Shown here one piece after another: positions 24,901-33,071 of a stretch of DNA of 43,570 bases. This stretch comes from a virus, in the IMG/VR virus record IMGVR_UViG_3300009105_000010, positions 1 to 43,570 of that record. The stretch is one strand, 5' to 3'. Position 1 is the first letter of the stretch. Each line of letters opens with the position of its first letter. The translations under genes and the position numbers were made by a program. Under the pieces are notes generated by a model, which saw only the letters and a list, made by a program, of their open reading frames with translations, searched no databases and was not told the origin of the DNA.

Positions 24901-27900
24901 GAGGAAAGACTCGTAAGCGCAGATCAGTTGTTTAAGAAAACTAAGAACCTACTGTTTATTTATAGTCCACACGATTACTTCAATATAAGTACAGCTGGTG
25001 AGGAATACGCAGCGATCGTACAGGAAATAGTCGTAGGAAAAAGACGTGAAGGTATTAATCCAGGTATACCAAGCAGGTTCCGGATCCGGTTTGTAGTAAA
25101 TGATCCGATCAGGAAGATCACTGTACCATTAAGTAAACTTATGACAGGTGGTGTTGATGCAAGAGAGAGTTACTCATGGGGCGTAGAGAACGACTTTAAA
25201 AGAGCGCAAGATCTTGAATTTAGAACCAGGAGACAGGTTATTACAGGCAATATAGTTCGTGGCATGGATGTAGCTGGAAGAGGTCGAATAGTAGCTTATA
25301 CAACTGATGCTGGTCCAACAAAGATCGGTATACTACTTCCTCGTGATTGGCAAGAATCAGATCTTAAAAAGGATCCTCGTCTCGAATTGATTAGTAAAGA
25401 TGCTGCCAAGTATTTTATGGACCATAATCAGTATGTAACCATATCAACAAAAGGTGGATTCAAGATCAATAACAGCGCTGGTTACTATACACTTACAGCG
25501 CCAGGTGGCAAGCAGCGTGGAGGTAGATATTTTTTAAGTGATGAAATCATTAATGAGGTTGGTGAGTTTGTTAAGATCGGAAACAGGATGGAGGTTAAGT
25601 CCTACGATAGCAATAAGGTCCATAACGTGATAGATATAATATATGATAACTTTAGAGAGCGCTTATCAGGACATAAACTGAATACAGAAAACATTAAGCT
25701 GGCTAATGAACATGAACCGGATACTGACCATGGTGTTGAGTTAGGCTTTCTTGGAATGACACCTGAGAACTTCAAGAGCTTTGCCAAGCTATTTCAGACG
25801 AATCGATCGCACAATGCTTATTTAAGAATGATCTCGTCAGATAATCCTAAATATGAAGATTTGTTTATCCAAGACAGAGCATCAATGGGCAATCCTGTTT
25901 CCTGGATCCTGAACTTGAGAGATCGCTATAAGACCTCATTGGTACTTACACCACCGGATGTAAGATTGAAGAAACACCAGCTTCCGGAAGATAGTCCTAT
26001 ATCATTAAATGAGATCAATGACGAGTTTCGAAAGATCCGTGATGTTCAGAAGTTTGCCAGGAAAGAATCTGTAAGACTTATGGAGAAGATCTTGAAGCCA
26101 CTTAGAGATAGTAGAGATCTCGCCATTTTTGAGAGGATAGTAATAACACGAGATCTCATAGCTACTGTGAAGGAAGGTTTAGTGGTACCTAACGAATTGA
26201 CACTAGGTGAATTGGAGAAAGAACTAAACACGCTTGAAGATTTCGCGCCTGATCGTGTGATTGATGCAGCTGACAACCATAGCGTTTTGATGAAGAGACA
26301 TGGTATGCAACTTGTCAAGCGTGGTAAGATCGAAACGCCAAGAGAAGATTATTTTCCTCACTTTGTAATGGAATACTATCGAGACTTCAACAAGGTATCG
26401 TCTACCGGACCAAGGTTGAGAGATCCGTATAGACCTTACACCAGGAGGCGTGAAGGATCCGACAAACCTATCAAGACTGATTATGTTAATACCATGCTGG
26501 AACATTTGACCAAGTACCTGGCTGACAATATGATCGACGATTTCAACGCCAAGATGCTGAACAGCCTTGACATATATCCGAGGTTGATCCAGGAAGTGAT
26601 GGACGAATTGGACGTAGGAAAAAGGTTGGCAACGAAGAAAGTTAAAGTTCCACCTGGTTATGCAAAATACCAGCCGGTACCTGGTAACTATTTCTACACA
26701 GGAAACCTGGTTGGCGACAAGATCCTGAACACAAGTACAGAAGATTTCTTTGATGATCTTGCAGATATGATGAATACTGTGGATCCTGAAAAAATACCAC
26801 CAAATGTACGTGACCTGGTTAAAGCAAGAGAAGGACTTGCGGTTGGACAGAAAAGAAAGACATATATCATACCTTCGACACTGGCAAAACATTTTACACA
26901 GTACAGGAAATATGAGCAGCTTGGACCATTTTTACGTTTAATGCAGGATCTCGTTATGGCTTGGAAGTGGAATGTTCTTGTACTTAATCCGAAGTACCAG
27001 ATCAAGAATATAATGGGCGATAACCTGAACCTGTTTTTTGATGATACAATGGCTTTTATGAGACATCCACAGGCTATGGGTATGCTATTAAAAAGATTTC
27101 TTGTGAAGTTTGGTGCTAAAGGAAGATGGTTAGAAGAGAAGGAGTTGTCAGATAAGATCCAGAGACTTGTCAGAAACAACAATCTTAAAGCAAAGACATA
27201 CATTGAATTGGCTGAGGAATTAGCTGTCATAGACTCTGGTTTTGTCGGTGTAGAGATTGCGGAGATCCTACGCTTACCTGAGTTTAAACGATTCAGTAAA
27301 AACTATTTTGAGAAAGGTAAGGTTGCGCTTAAAAGTATACCACTGGCTTTAAGAGAAATTAGTGTTGTCCGTGAGAATTGGGCGAGACTGGCAAAGTTTC
27401 TTACTGACCTTAAAAGGATTGAAAGAGGCAAGCGCAGGCTTACGACAGATCAGATGGTCCAGAATGTTATCAGGAGAGCGTTATCTCTTGAACCTATCAT
27501 ACCAAGTGTAGTGAGAACCAGGACGACAACTCTTGAAGGATTGGACCAGATCTCGTCAGCTGCCAAAGCCAGTCGTCGTGCTTTGTTGGATTATGGTGAT
27601 TTTTCGAGGATTGAGGATAAATACGTCAGAAGATTCCTGTATCCATTTTGGGCTTGGGCTAAAGGTAATGTGATTATCCAGGCAAACAAACTATGGAGAT
27701 CTCCACTTAACTATTTCTTCAAACTTGGTTCGATTTATTATCTGATGTACCTATGGAATAACAGCGATGAAGAGAAGAAAAGATTTGAAGGAAGACTGCC
27801 TGATTGGGCTAAGTATATGCCACATTTGAACATAAAGATTGCGGGAAAAATGAGAGCTTTGTTAATTGATGCGCCATGGTCAGACGCAGCTTCCAGGTTA

Positions 27901-28317
27901 GGTCTCTCTTCATTAGCTAAATTCTTATCATTGAATCTAAAAATGGATCCGGTCCAGGCTTTAAATGAATCACTTGAAGATATTTACCGTGAATGGGGCA
28001 GCGGACTTAATCCTTTCATTCTTGAGTTAATTGAACAGAGGACAGGAATTGATGTCTTCACAGGATACAGATGGAAACCATACAAGCGTAAAAGCGAATC
28101 TGAGGAGGCTTATGCTCGCAGGCTAATGGAAGCCAGGAAGGAGAAAGTTTTTGATCTCATAAGAGCGTATGCAGCCATACAGCGCATAAAGAGAGCAAAG
28201 GAGCGAGGACGTGGAGCTATTGAGGAGTTTTTGCCGATAAGATCTTTTCCGGAGAACAGATTGAATCCAGCGTTCAGAAAACCTAAGAGAGAAACCAGGA
28301 CAGTGAGGTTCCACTAA
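18964..28317 (+). CDS. Giant DarB-like polyvalent protein (methyltransferase + SNF2/strawberry-notch helicase)
   Basis: This single 3117-residue protein takes more than a fifth of the genome. Residues about 146-281 hold two glycine-rich hydrophobic stretches that could enter membranes. A DNA adenine methyltransferase-type domain follows, with EPTAGTGML (about 769-777) and NPPF (about 829). A Pro/Glu/Arg-rich linker (about 960-1110) leads to a superfamily 2 helicase: Walker A GDQTGMGKG (1188-1196), DESH (1319-1322), SATW (about 1366) and QIQGRINRVGQ (about 1727). This order matches phage P1 DarB and the strawberry-notch type. The C-terminal third is helical, with RFLYPFWAWAKGNVIIQ (about 2890) resembling a large-polyvalent-protein-associated domain. 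DarB is packaged in P1 heads and injected to protect DNA from type I restriction. The same role, combined with ejection, is inferred here. Confidence 0.85.
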   Translation: MPTSYLDGLFGTEEKTKPQGHEGQFLDALFNYQDNVVEELEPKQAVPIEYIEPEPGTEQIVQPADRSIVDRILRKRRVARRMKQEQEIMTYKDLVNKFGEERGKELYIATRGREPWMEAVYSGATGSEPTIVLNELMSERSQKIAHFAGFLLGATPVSFLAGGPAAKLALKLGEKVVSSTKLLSIMTRAAGGAATLGGKTIMDTAVQIKEGVPVTAWDATKNILASAGYGTAFGAVGGAISSPFARIPAEMATGYAAVKLQGGDNEDAMFLALTFGALGMLNTKNLRPIEREFAFRRMRTQFEEFARKNYEIPKEKIGDFAAKAENMLRAETADKVTIQRIDKLINSMKSDWRKILSEELPPPKPEPARKPGRGFVTKPAPEEPVTPKPEPEVKPTELPELINPEEQLTHKKGWTEFIRARVHPETYKPSFERVSGKPVTVEGYEDVEFFAYPADEGKGYYVIEKSTGLSGGGGKTIKEATESIIKSIDNIGREKFDKIISEKPKVPTIEPKREIPTVKHDLVRREEKPAPPAERLKKRLAEVKEEPELPTEGDFFRMVTDAILTHKKFLNRGSETNLVLEAGMEEGIIDGKQAKQVLDKIRDLEHQGKLGLVGEELMHAFQQAGKPSEPEITPALEEPKEIPEEEAVLGLPSMNKIIKNEVYDDLKKGKQVRFSTLKALAEARGVPIREAMVAAESAVVELATEIVSKGKDPRAIYSTLQSLYKKQPTLPKTSTVMKLQQYSTPPPIAYAMAHSINATEESTKAITMLEPTAGTGMLTIGIPRNVHSYLVELDEKRADALYEVFGQGLEKDFLETKTDPKYYDLVITNPPFGPLKPAQKIHGYTISKLDHAIVMKAMDQLKDDGRAAIILGANLTPGEIRRPDRIFMNWLHSNYNVVDNFEVSGKLYAGQGAKWPIRIIVVNGRQKSDNVAPVEVERVNSFEDLWNRSEEIRNVIAQGREPLDTARKRKQYAVSRAGPERKAEGLGKLPEPTQREGEEVVERVEPGAPARGVVGGERERLRGVEPGGPGRAAVPSPREREAEPIVERGAEVLPEKAKPAKTVEFESEEQAPQVAVEKATEARGGRAGSRGLRARDDVKQVETEHQVSYRPVSSGSTLGAMIPKHLAGPTKAAIEQIESKTGSIDEYVREKLRYKNLKDLKEVLSAEQVEGVAVLIHQLESGNAAVIGDQTGMGKGRIGASMIRYALINGKIPVYVTANADLFSSVYRDLVDIRNPDISPFTMGQRDRTPIVDINDNVLFQAIPRPDQVDFMNRNKSGELKLGDYDVIMMTYSQINKVGNIQQQFIENVSRKGALFILDESHKASGQSTTGAFFRGGGMVKKVEGEWQKLEFPGVINPPSQVVYMSATWVKRPDSIPVYHRTDLGKATDDMDALVEVMDLGGTPIIQVVSSQLAKNGQYMRREQSFKGISMPIKVDTTHEVEQAKVVDRVTDILQQIVQFDYEKMDHIIKPMDKEAKAYGREVTGSKNVASGVKSALFSSRFHNVIGQLMLSTKVENAITEAIDAVKNKNQKPFIVVEFTNESLLKDIVARDELVIGDGIDERFNNILHRALESTLKVTEINPYGDSTSRILTIQELGDFARVYLDIQKQIDRLDIPLRGSPIDYMISRLKAEGIKVGEITGRTIIVDYNYDKGTGKWNGIYRRRTAQEKVKTRIANAYNQGKLDAVIANISAAEGFDAHSSSKFKDQRQRVQILVQPPREINAFMQIQGRINRVGQVNLPQYTFLWTALPTERRPAAVLARKLESLNANVAADAESAMSMKEVVNMFNKYGDEVAAEWLIENRSLMKLFNLEKDITEWSSPPGKVSAEPGLMLKFTGKLTLLPVQEQSQVLDELEERYIQYIDYLDETGQNDLRVEALDWSAETTDTKVIDKGTDQSNSFTSAINLEKISIKESRKPPTFQEAAVMVSDVVEVEKKADYVKSIVDTINKEYEEWKKEQLAEIQQIKDERSRLERKSMLEERLVSADQLFKKTKNLLFIYSPHDYFNISTAGEEYAAIVQEIVVGKRREGINPGIPSRFRIRFVVNDPIRKITVPLSKLMTGGVDARESYSWGVENDFKRAQDLEFRTRRQVITGNIVRGMDVAGRGRIVAYTTDAGPTKIGILLPRDWQESDLKKDPRLELISKDAAKYFMDHNQYVTISTKGGFKINNSAGYYTLTAPGGKQRGGRYFLSDEIINEVGEFVKIGNRMEVKSYDSNKVHNVIDIIYDNFRERLSGHKLNTENIKLANEHEPDTDHGVELGFLGMTPENFKSFAKLFQTNRSHNAYLRMISSDNPKYEDLFIQDRASMGNPVSWILNLRDRYKTSLVLTPPDVRLKKHQLPEDSPISLNEINDEFRKIRDVQKFARKESVRLMEKILKPLRDSRDLAIFERIVITRDLIATVKEGLVVPNELTLGELEKELNTLEDFAPDRVIDAADNHSVLMKRHGMQLVKRGKIETPREDYFPHFVMEYYRDFNKVSSTGPRLRDPYRPYTRRREGSDKPIKTDYVNTMLEHLTKYLADNMIDDFNAKMLNSLDIYPRLIQEVMDELDVGKRLATKKVKVPPGYAKYQPVPGNYFYTGNLVGDKILNTSTEDFFDDLADMMNTVDPEKIPPNVRDLVKAREGLAVGQKRKTYIIPSTLAKHFTQYRKYEQLGPFLRLMQDLVMAWKWNVLVLNPKYQIKNIMGDNLNLFFDDTMAFMRHPQAMGMLLKRFLVKFGAKGRWLEEKELSDKIQRLVRNNNLKAKTYIELAEELAVIDSGFVGVEIAEILRLPEFKRFSKNYFEKGKVALKSIPLALREISVVRENWARLAKFLTDLKRIERGKRRLTTDQMVQNVIRRALSLEPIIPSVVRTRTTTLEGLDQISSAAKASRRALLDYGDFSRIEDKYVRRFLYPFWAWAKGNVIIQANKLWRSPLNYFFKLGSIYYLMYLWNNSDEEKKRFEGRLPDWAKYMPHLNIKIAGKMRALLIDAPWSDAASRLGLSSLAKFLSLNLKMDPVQALNESLEDIYREWGSGLNPFILELIEQRTGIDVFTGYRWKPYKRKSESEEAYARRLMEARKEKVFDLIRAYAAIQRIKRAKERGRGAIEEFLPIRSFPENRLNPAFRKPKRETRTVRFH

Positions 28318-28334
28318 AATTTTTTAAGTTAGAG

Positions 28335-28366
28335 TGTGACAAATTTGTGACAAAAACGGTTGAAAT
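28335..28366 (+). promoter_or_regulatory. Repeated intergenic motif before the fibre/lysis block
   Basis: The 90-bp gap after the polyvalent gene holds GTGTGACAAATT followed by TGTGACAAAAACGGTTGAAAT (split here: TGTGACAAAAA, then CGGTTGAAAT). The second part repeats the motif at 4523-4545 with two bases fewer. An AT-rich stretch and a good ribosome binding site (TACGGAGG) follow. It is a candidate late promoter or activator site. Confidence 0.45.
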
Positions 28367-28407
28367 GAAGAAAATTAAAAACCAAATTTAGTACGGAGGT
28401 ATTAACA

Positions 28408-28779
28408 ATGGGCATTGGAGACATAGGTTATGGTCTAAAGACTTGGTTCAAAAAAGATGTAGATAACGTAGAACAAGAGATCAGCTCAGACGAGACTAAG
28501 CTGGTTTTTTTACAGGTAACCAACAAGGATTCTACTGACGCTTTTATTCAGATCTTCAAGGAAGCAGCTGTCGATGTAACCGTTGGAACGACTACGCCTG
28601 ACCAAAGTTATTTAGTTCCAGCTGGTGACGGAACATTATACGGTGCTTTGGTACACGAATTTAAACCAGGAATAGATTGTGAAAACGGTTTAACGATTGC
28701 CTGTACGACAACTGAGGATGGCGCAATAGCAACATCCACAGCGCTTATCGTAAATATTCTCTATCTTGGCGGAGGATAA
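28408..28779 (+). CDS. Hypothetical structural beta protein
   Basis: This 123-residue protein is mostly beta in character (KLVFLQVTNKDSTDAFIQIF, VDVTVGTTTPDQSYLVPAG, TALIVNILYLGGG). Its N-terminus has an amphipathic GYGLKTWFKKDVD segment. It begins the fibre/lysis block, behind TACGGAGG. It is probably a virion component, such as a fibre attachment or small decoration protein, but I do not recognise it. Confidence 0.5.
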   Translation: MGIGDIGYGLKTWFKKDVDNVEQEISSDETKLVFLQVTNKDSTDAFIQIFKEAAVDVTVGTTTPDQSYLVPAGDGTLYGALVHEFKPGIDCENGLTIACTTTEDGAIATSTALIVNILYLGGG

Positions 28780-28782
28780 TAA

Positions 28783-30321
28783 ATGAGTGGCTATCACCGA
28801 CCTTCAGTTGGCGCAACCGTAGAAGAGGTTGAGGTCAACTATGAATCTCTATTCACTACAAATAATTTAGACGCGAACGCTCGCCAGGTTAAAGGCGCAA
28901 GGAGTGACGGTCTTTCTGCATTATACGTTGGTACCTCCATTGTTGAGGTCAAGCCTGCGTCTGATGGTGTTGCGGTATTCAATGTAAAGCAAGCTGATGG
29001 TACGTCTGTATTAGCGGTAGACACTTCCACACCTAAAGTAATTATTGCTTCCAATTTAGAGTTTACAGGTGCGCAAACTATCACCACGTCCACTGGACAA
29101 TTAGATATTCAGACTGGTGCTGGAAATGGTGACATAGTTCTTACGCCTCATGGTTCAGGTGACATTATTCTTGATGGTCATTGGAATTTTAACGCTAATG
29201 CTCTGACCAGTCTTACTGATAACAACACCACGATTACAGCCTATGCAGGAAAGAACATTACCATTGAATCAGTCACTTTTGATGGTGGCGCTGTTGCTGC
29301 TATTACTACACTTGATATGACAGGCGATCTTACGATAGGAAGCACAACGAGAATAACATTAGGTGGTGGAGCGAATGACGATGGAATTGTCTTTGCAAGT
29401 TTAGGCACAGCGACCAAGGCTATTGATTTCAGTTCAGATGGTTTAGCTGGTGCAACCGATTATCATATCTACATAGGAGCTGCTGATTATTGGGCTGCCG
29501 ATGGAAGTTTCTCAGCTACAGTCATAGCGATCGGTGGCGTTACGATCACAGGTGATATAACCACCACAGCCACAGCTATTGATTGGGACCTGATCGATAA
29601 CAACGCTTCTGCGCTAAGTTTTGATGCAGCTGGTAAGGCTGGAATCCTTGAGATCGTTACGACTAATGCAGGTGAAGGCGTTAATATGTCCGGATTCCTT
29701 ACTGTTACTGGTACGGTAACAGGAGGAACGCTTACCGATGGTACTGCATCAATCACAGGTGGCGCGATCACCGGAGTAGGTACACTTACCGCAACTGGAA
29801 ACCTGGACATTGGCGCTCACGATTTTAGAGCGCTTTCCTTTACTTCTGATGTGGCTATTGGTACAGCTCCTTTGGTGGTTACTTCAACCACGGTTGTAGC
29901 GAATCTTAACGTTGACCAGGTTGATGGTTATGACCTGGACCAGGACGTAACAACTTCTGGTACACCTACCTTCGCAGCTTTAACCGTTTCCGGACTTACG
30001 ACTCTTAGCGGTGGACTTATAACCAAGCGAACAGCAAGCGCAACTGACTACACAGCTCTAGCCACTGACCAGATCATAGCGATTACCGACACCACAGTAG
30101 CGAGAGCTATAACTTTGAATACTGCGCTTCTGACAGCTGGTAGAACATATATAATCGTAGATGAATCAGGTGCAGCCGGCACGAATAACATTACGATTCA
30201 AACACAAGGCGCTGAAACGATCAATGGCGCTGCGACTCTTGTGATTAGTGTTAATTATGGAGCCATATTTATATACACTGATGGTTCCAATTGGTTTGCG
30301 ATTTACGAAGGAATAGCATAA
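28783..30321 (+). CDS. Tail fibre / receptor-contact structural protein 1
   Basis: This 512-residue protein is almost entirely beta strands with Gly, Thr, Ala and Asp repeats (TLTATGNLDIGAH, SITGGAITGVGTLTATG, VTGTVTGGTLTDG), typical of trimeric phage fibre shafts. The C-terminus (ARAITLNTALLTAGRTYIIVDESGAAGTNNITIQT...IFIYTDGSNWFAIY) is a compact cap widely seen at fibre ends. GGCGGAGG precedes the ATG. It shares the TPxGSG-type repeat with the next gene, suggesting the two derive from a common fibre module. The receptor is unknown. Confidence 0.75.
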   Translation: MSGYHRPSVGATVEEVEVNYESLFTTNNLDANARQVKGARSDGLSALYVGTSIVEVKPASDGVAVFNVKQADGTSVLAVDTSTPKVIIASNLEFTGAQTITTSTGQLDIQTGAGNGDIVLTPHGSGDIILDGHWNFNANALTSLTDNNTTITAYAGKNITIESVTFDGGAVAAITTLDMTGDLTIGSTTRITLGGGANDDGIVFASLGTATKAIDFSSDGLAGATDYHIYIGAADYWAADGSFSATVIAIGGVTITGDITTTATAIDWDLIDNNASALSFDAAGKAGILEIVTTNAGEGVNMSGFLTVTGTVTGGTLTDGTASITGGAITGVGTLTATGNLDIGAHDFRALSFTSDVAIGTAPLVVTSTTVVANLNVDQVDGYDLDQDVTTSGTPTFAALTVSGLTTLSGGLITKRTASATDYTALATDQIIAITDTTVARAITLNTALLTAGRTYIIVDESGAAGTNNITIQTQGAETINGAATLVISVNYGAIFIYTDGSNWFAIYEGIA

Positions 30322-30336
30322 TAGGAGTTTAAAATA

Positions 30337-32121
30337 ATGGCTAGTAAACAACACAAACTTTTAGCTGGTGTGAATGATCTTCACATTCCTTACATCACAA
30401 ATGCTGGTAGTCCTGACTCATCTGTTACAGCTGCGCAGAACCACTTTTGTTTAGATACCACTAACACCATAGTATACCGGAATACAGACGGTGCGCAAGC
30501 CTGGAGTGTATTCGCTTATGCTATGAACGCTACTCTTGGTACGATCGAAGCCAGTAAAGGTGTGGCTCTTGATTCCAACAAGAAGGTGGATGAATGGAAC
30601 GTTGACAACCTGAAAATGGACGGTAATACTCTATCGTCTACTGATGCGAATGGAGCTGTCAATATTACTCCGAATGGTTCAGGTGCGGTTGTTGTCAGTC
30701 AAAAACTGACAGTGAGTGATCTCACAGCTGGTCGAGTACCTTTTGCTTCAACTGCTGGATTGCTGGTTGATGATGCGGATTTCACATTTGCCACTGATAC
30801 ATTAACAGTCACCAAGATAGGAGCGTTTGAAGCTGTCGGTGCGATCAATTTCGGTAATCAGAACATGACCAATGTAGACATTGACTCCGGAGATATTACA
30901 GGTGTGACCATAAGCGGTGCGCTTACCTGGTCAGCTGCTCAAAACCTGAACTCTCAGGCTCTTACTAATGTCAACATTGATTCCGGAACAGTTGACGGAG
31001 TAACGATCGGAGGAGCTTCCGCTGGTGCGATCACTGGTACAACTATAACAGCAACATCTCTTGTGATCGGTGCTAATACTCTCACAACAACCGAATGGGC
31101 GAATCTTGACGGTCAGGATCAAGCGGTAGCGAGTGGAAGCTCACCATCTTTTGTTGATGTTACTTTATCCAATGATTTATTACTCGCCACAGGTAGTATA
31201 ATCAATTTCAATTCAGGTGCCGAAACGATAACTCATTCGGCAAATACTATTACAGTCGGTGGAGTGACAACTTGGGACATGGGAGCTGTAACTACATTAG
31301 ATTTTGGTGGAGCAACTTCAATTACTGCTTCCGGTGCTAATCTTATTACGATTACTGGCACAACTGCTGGTGTGTTTTTGAGGAATTTAGTGTTTGTTGG
31401 TCAAATTGGTGTTCCAGCTTCTAATGCAAACATGACCGATGGAATTACAATAGGACAACTCGGTGGAAGCGGTGAGGCATTAACTTTCAAATCAAATCTC
31501 ACAACACATGGAGTAACCACTCAGACAGAAACTAATACTTGGGGAAAAGTGAGGATTTTTAACACTGATGATGGTGGGATCATGATGGCTGGATATTGTG
31601 ATGCTGGAAATACTGGTGTTTTAATTCAAGGAACTGCTCCTACTGATGATACAGGCAAAGCAACAACTGACAATGGTAATATAATACTAAATGCAACAAA
31701 GACAAATGGCACAGGAATACAGGCTGTTGGAGCAGATGGTAATCTTGTTACGATTGAAAATAATCATACAGCCCGTTTCATATTCGATGCCGAAGGATCT
31801 GGTCATGCAGACGTTGAATGGGTTGCATTTGATGAATATAATGATGTTCAGGTTCTTTCTGATATTGAGGCTTTGATGCTTCCTGATATGTTTGGTCAGA
31901 CCGTTGAATACAATCTTGTAGCGCTTGAAAAACTTGGTATCGTTGGTAAAGGCTCTTTCGGAACCAATCCTAATGGTAAAAATCACGCTATGATTAACTG
32001 GACTAAAATGAGTATGCTGCACCATGGAGCGATTCAACAGGTTTATGCTGAGCTCCAAGAGTTAAAGGAAGAAAACAGTCAGCTCAAATCTCAATTAACG
32101 ACTTTAATAGGAGAGGCTTAA
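30337..32121 (+). CDS. Tail fibre protein 2 with C-terminal coiled coil
   Basis: This 594-residue protein has the same beta-repeat character as the gene before it (NITPNGSGAVVVSQKL, NVDIDSGDITGVTISGAL, NVNIDSGTVDGVTIGGA). A distinct domain of about 100 residues follows. The end is EYNLVALEKLGIV...AMINWTKMSMLHHGAIQQVYAELQELKEENSQLKSQL, a helix and coiled coil. Such C-terminal segments in fibres often act as intramolecular trimerisation chaperones. Whether this one is cleaved cannot be seen. TAGGAG precedes the ATG. Confidence 0.75.
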   Translation: MASKQHKLLAGVNDLHIPYITNAGSPDSSVTAAQNHFCLDTTNTIVYRNTDGAQAWSVFAYAMNATLGTIEASKGVALDSNKKVDEWNVDNLKMDGNTLSSTDANGAVNITPNGSGAVVVSQKLTVSDLTAGRVPFASTAGLLVDDADFTFATDTLTVTKIGAFEAVGAINFGNQNMTNVDIDSGDITGVTISGALTWSAAQNLNSQALTNVNIDSGTVDGVTIGGASAGAITGTTITATSLVIGANTLTTTEWANLDGQDQAVASGSSPSFVDVTLSNDLLLATGSIINFNSGAETITHSANTITVGGVTTWDMGAVTTLDFGGATSITASGANLITITGTTAGVFLRNLVFVGQIGVPASNANMTDGITIGQLGGSGEALTFKSNLTTHGVTTQTETNTWGKVRIFNTDDGGIMMAGYCDAGNTGVLIQGTAPTDDTGKATTDNGNIILNATKTNGTGIQAVGADGNLVTIENNHTARFIFDAEGSGHADVEWVAFDEYNDVQVLSDIEALMLPDMFGQTVEYNLVALEKLGIVGKGSFGTNPNGKNHAMINWTKMSMLHHGAIQQVYAELQELKEENSQLKSQLTTLIGEA

Positions 32122-32122
32122 T

Positions 32123-32347
32123 ATGCCAGGAATAAGTTTTGATTTAACAGACGATCAGCTTTCACAGGCACAAGAAGCATTAACAACTCAGGATGCAGAT
32201 GGGAATGATGTTGTACCTACGCAAGCCGAAGTAGGTAGTTGGTGTTTGCGCCACCTGAGAGATAAAGTTTTGAGTTTCTTTCTTAGTCAGGCTTCTACGG
32301 AAGCTGAAAGTACCAAGAGAACCGACCTGACGAATGCTGGTTGGTAG
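32123..32347 (+). CDS. Hypothetical protein after fibre genes
   Basis: This is a 74-residue acidic helical protein (LTDDQLSQAQEALTTQDADGND..., VLSFFLSQASTEAESTKR). GGAGAGG precedes the ATG. It could be a fibre-assembly or minor tail protein because it sits directly after the fibres, but nothing in the sequence shows this. It ends with TAG. Confidence 0.55.
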   Translation: MPGISFDLTDDQLSQAQEALTTQDADGNDVVPTQAEVGSWCLRHLRDKVLSFFLSQASTEAESTKRTDLTNAGW

Positions 32348-32382
32348 TACATATCACCACAAACCACAGGAGACCATAGACC

Positions 32383-32802
32383 ATGAAGAAGATCACGTTT
32401 AAGACGTTCGAGGTATTAAATCCAACAAGGTGTCATATATGCGGAGCAGCTGGCGGTCCACAAGGACAGATGATATTCCTGGATCCGGAAGGAAAGCAGA
32501 AGTGCCATTACAAAGAGCTTATCATATCTGCGCTGGACAATCCTCCACAGCAAGGTTTCTTACCTTCTGTTATGGAAGAGAGAAATAGAGTTGTCAAGAA
32601 GCTCAAATCAGCGAAAGGAACTGTTAAACTTGAGGACGCTGACTTTACTGTGTTACATAATGCAGTTAAAGCGCTTCCATTTCGAGTGAGAGATGAAGGT
32701 TTCACAGAATACTGGAATCACCTTGATTGGGTTGAAGAAACAGAGTTTGACGATGATGGTAACGTAGTAGAGGAAGAAGATAAGAAAAAGAAGAAGAAGT
32801 AA
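32383..32802 (+). CDS. Hypothetical zinc-binding protein
   Basis: This 139-residue protein has an N-terminal CHICG group (C17, C20) and a further cysteine and histidine (KCHYKE, C41, H42), suggesting zinc. The middle is helical, and the end is a lysine-only run after an acidic stretch. AGGAG lies about 12 bases before the ATG. It sits between fibre and lysis genes. I do not recognise the family. Confidence 0.55.
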   Translation: MKKITFKTFEVLNPTRCHICGAAGGPQGQMIFLDPEGKQKCHYKELIISALDNPPQQGFLPSVMEERNRVVKKLKSAKGTVKLEDADFTVLHNAVKALPFRVRDEGFTEYWNHLDWVEETEFDDDGNVVEEEDKKKKKK

Positions 32803-32819
32803 TTGGAGACTACGTCTTG

Positions 32820-33059
32820 ATGGAAAAGAATGATTACAAGAAATGGAAGGACCATGAGTTACTTGTCAGAGTTGCTACTAAGCAGGACATGATGCACGAG
32901 GACGTTAGAGAATTGAAAGATGAAGATAGGCGTATACATCATCGTATTAATGACGCTCACAAAAGAATTAATGCCATCAAACTATGGACAGGAGTTTCTG
33001 GAACAATAGGTGGAATTATTGGAGGATTCCTGGCATGGTTGACAGGTGGAAAATCATAA
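32820..33059 (+). CDS. XhlA-like membrane protein of the lysis cassette
   Basis: This 79-residue protein has a charged coiled coil (residues about 10-52, HEDVRELKDEDRRIHHRINDAHKRIN) and one C-terminal transmembrane segment (about 54-75, LWTGVSGTIGGIIGGFLAWL). That is the layout of XhlA-type haemolysin proteins, which work with holins. ATG 32820 is preferred to the TTG three bases before it. It is followed by a two-helix membrane protein and an endolysin, completing a normal lysis cassette. Confidence 0.7.
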   Translation: MEKNDYKKWKDHELLVRVATKQDMMHEDVRELKDEDRRIHHRINDAHKRINAIKLWTGVSGTIGGIIGGFLAWLTGGKS

Positions 33060-33071
33060 CCAGGAGGAACC

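Noticed and set aside
26224-27230. Long minus-strand ORFs opposite the polyvalent gene
   Set aside because: They lie inside a gene with clear domain continuity, have no ribosome binding sites and look like antisense translations.
28783-32121. Diversity-generating retroelement acting on fibre genes
   Set aside because: No reverse transcriptase gene and no template/variable repeat pair with adenine-specific changes was seen in the window.
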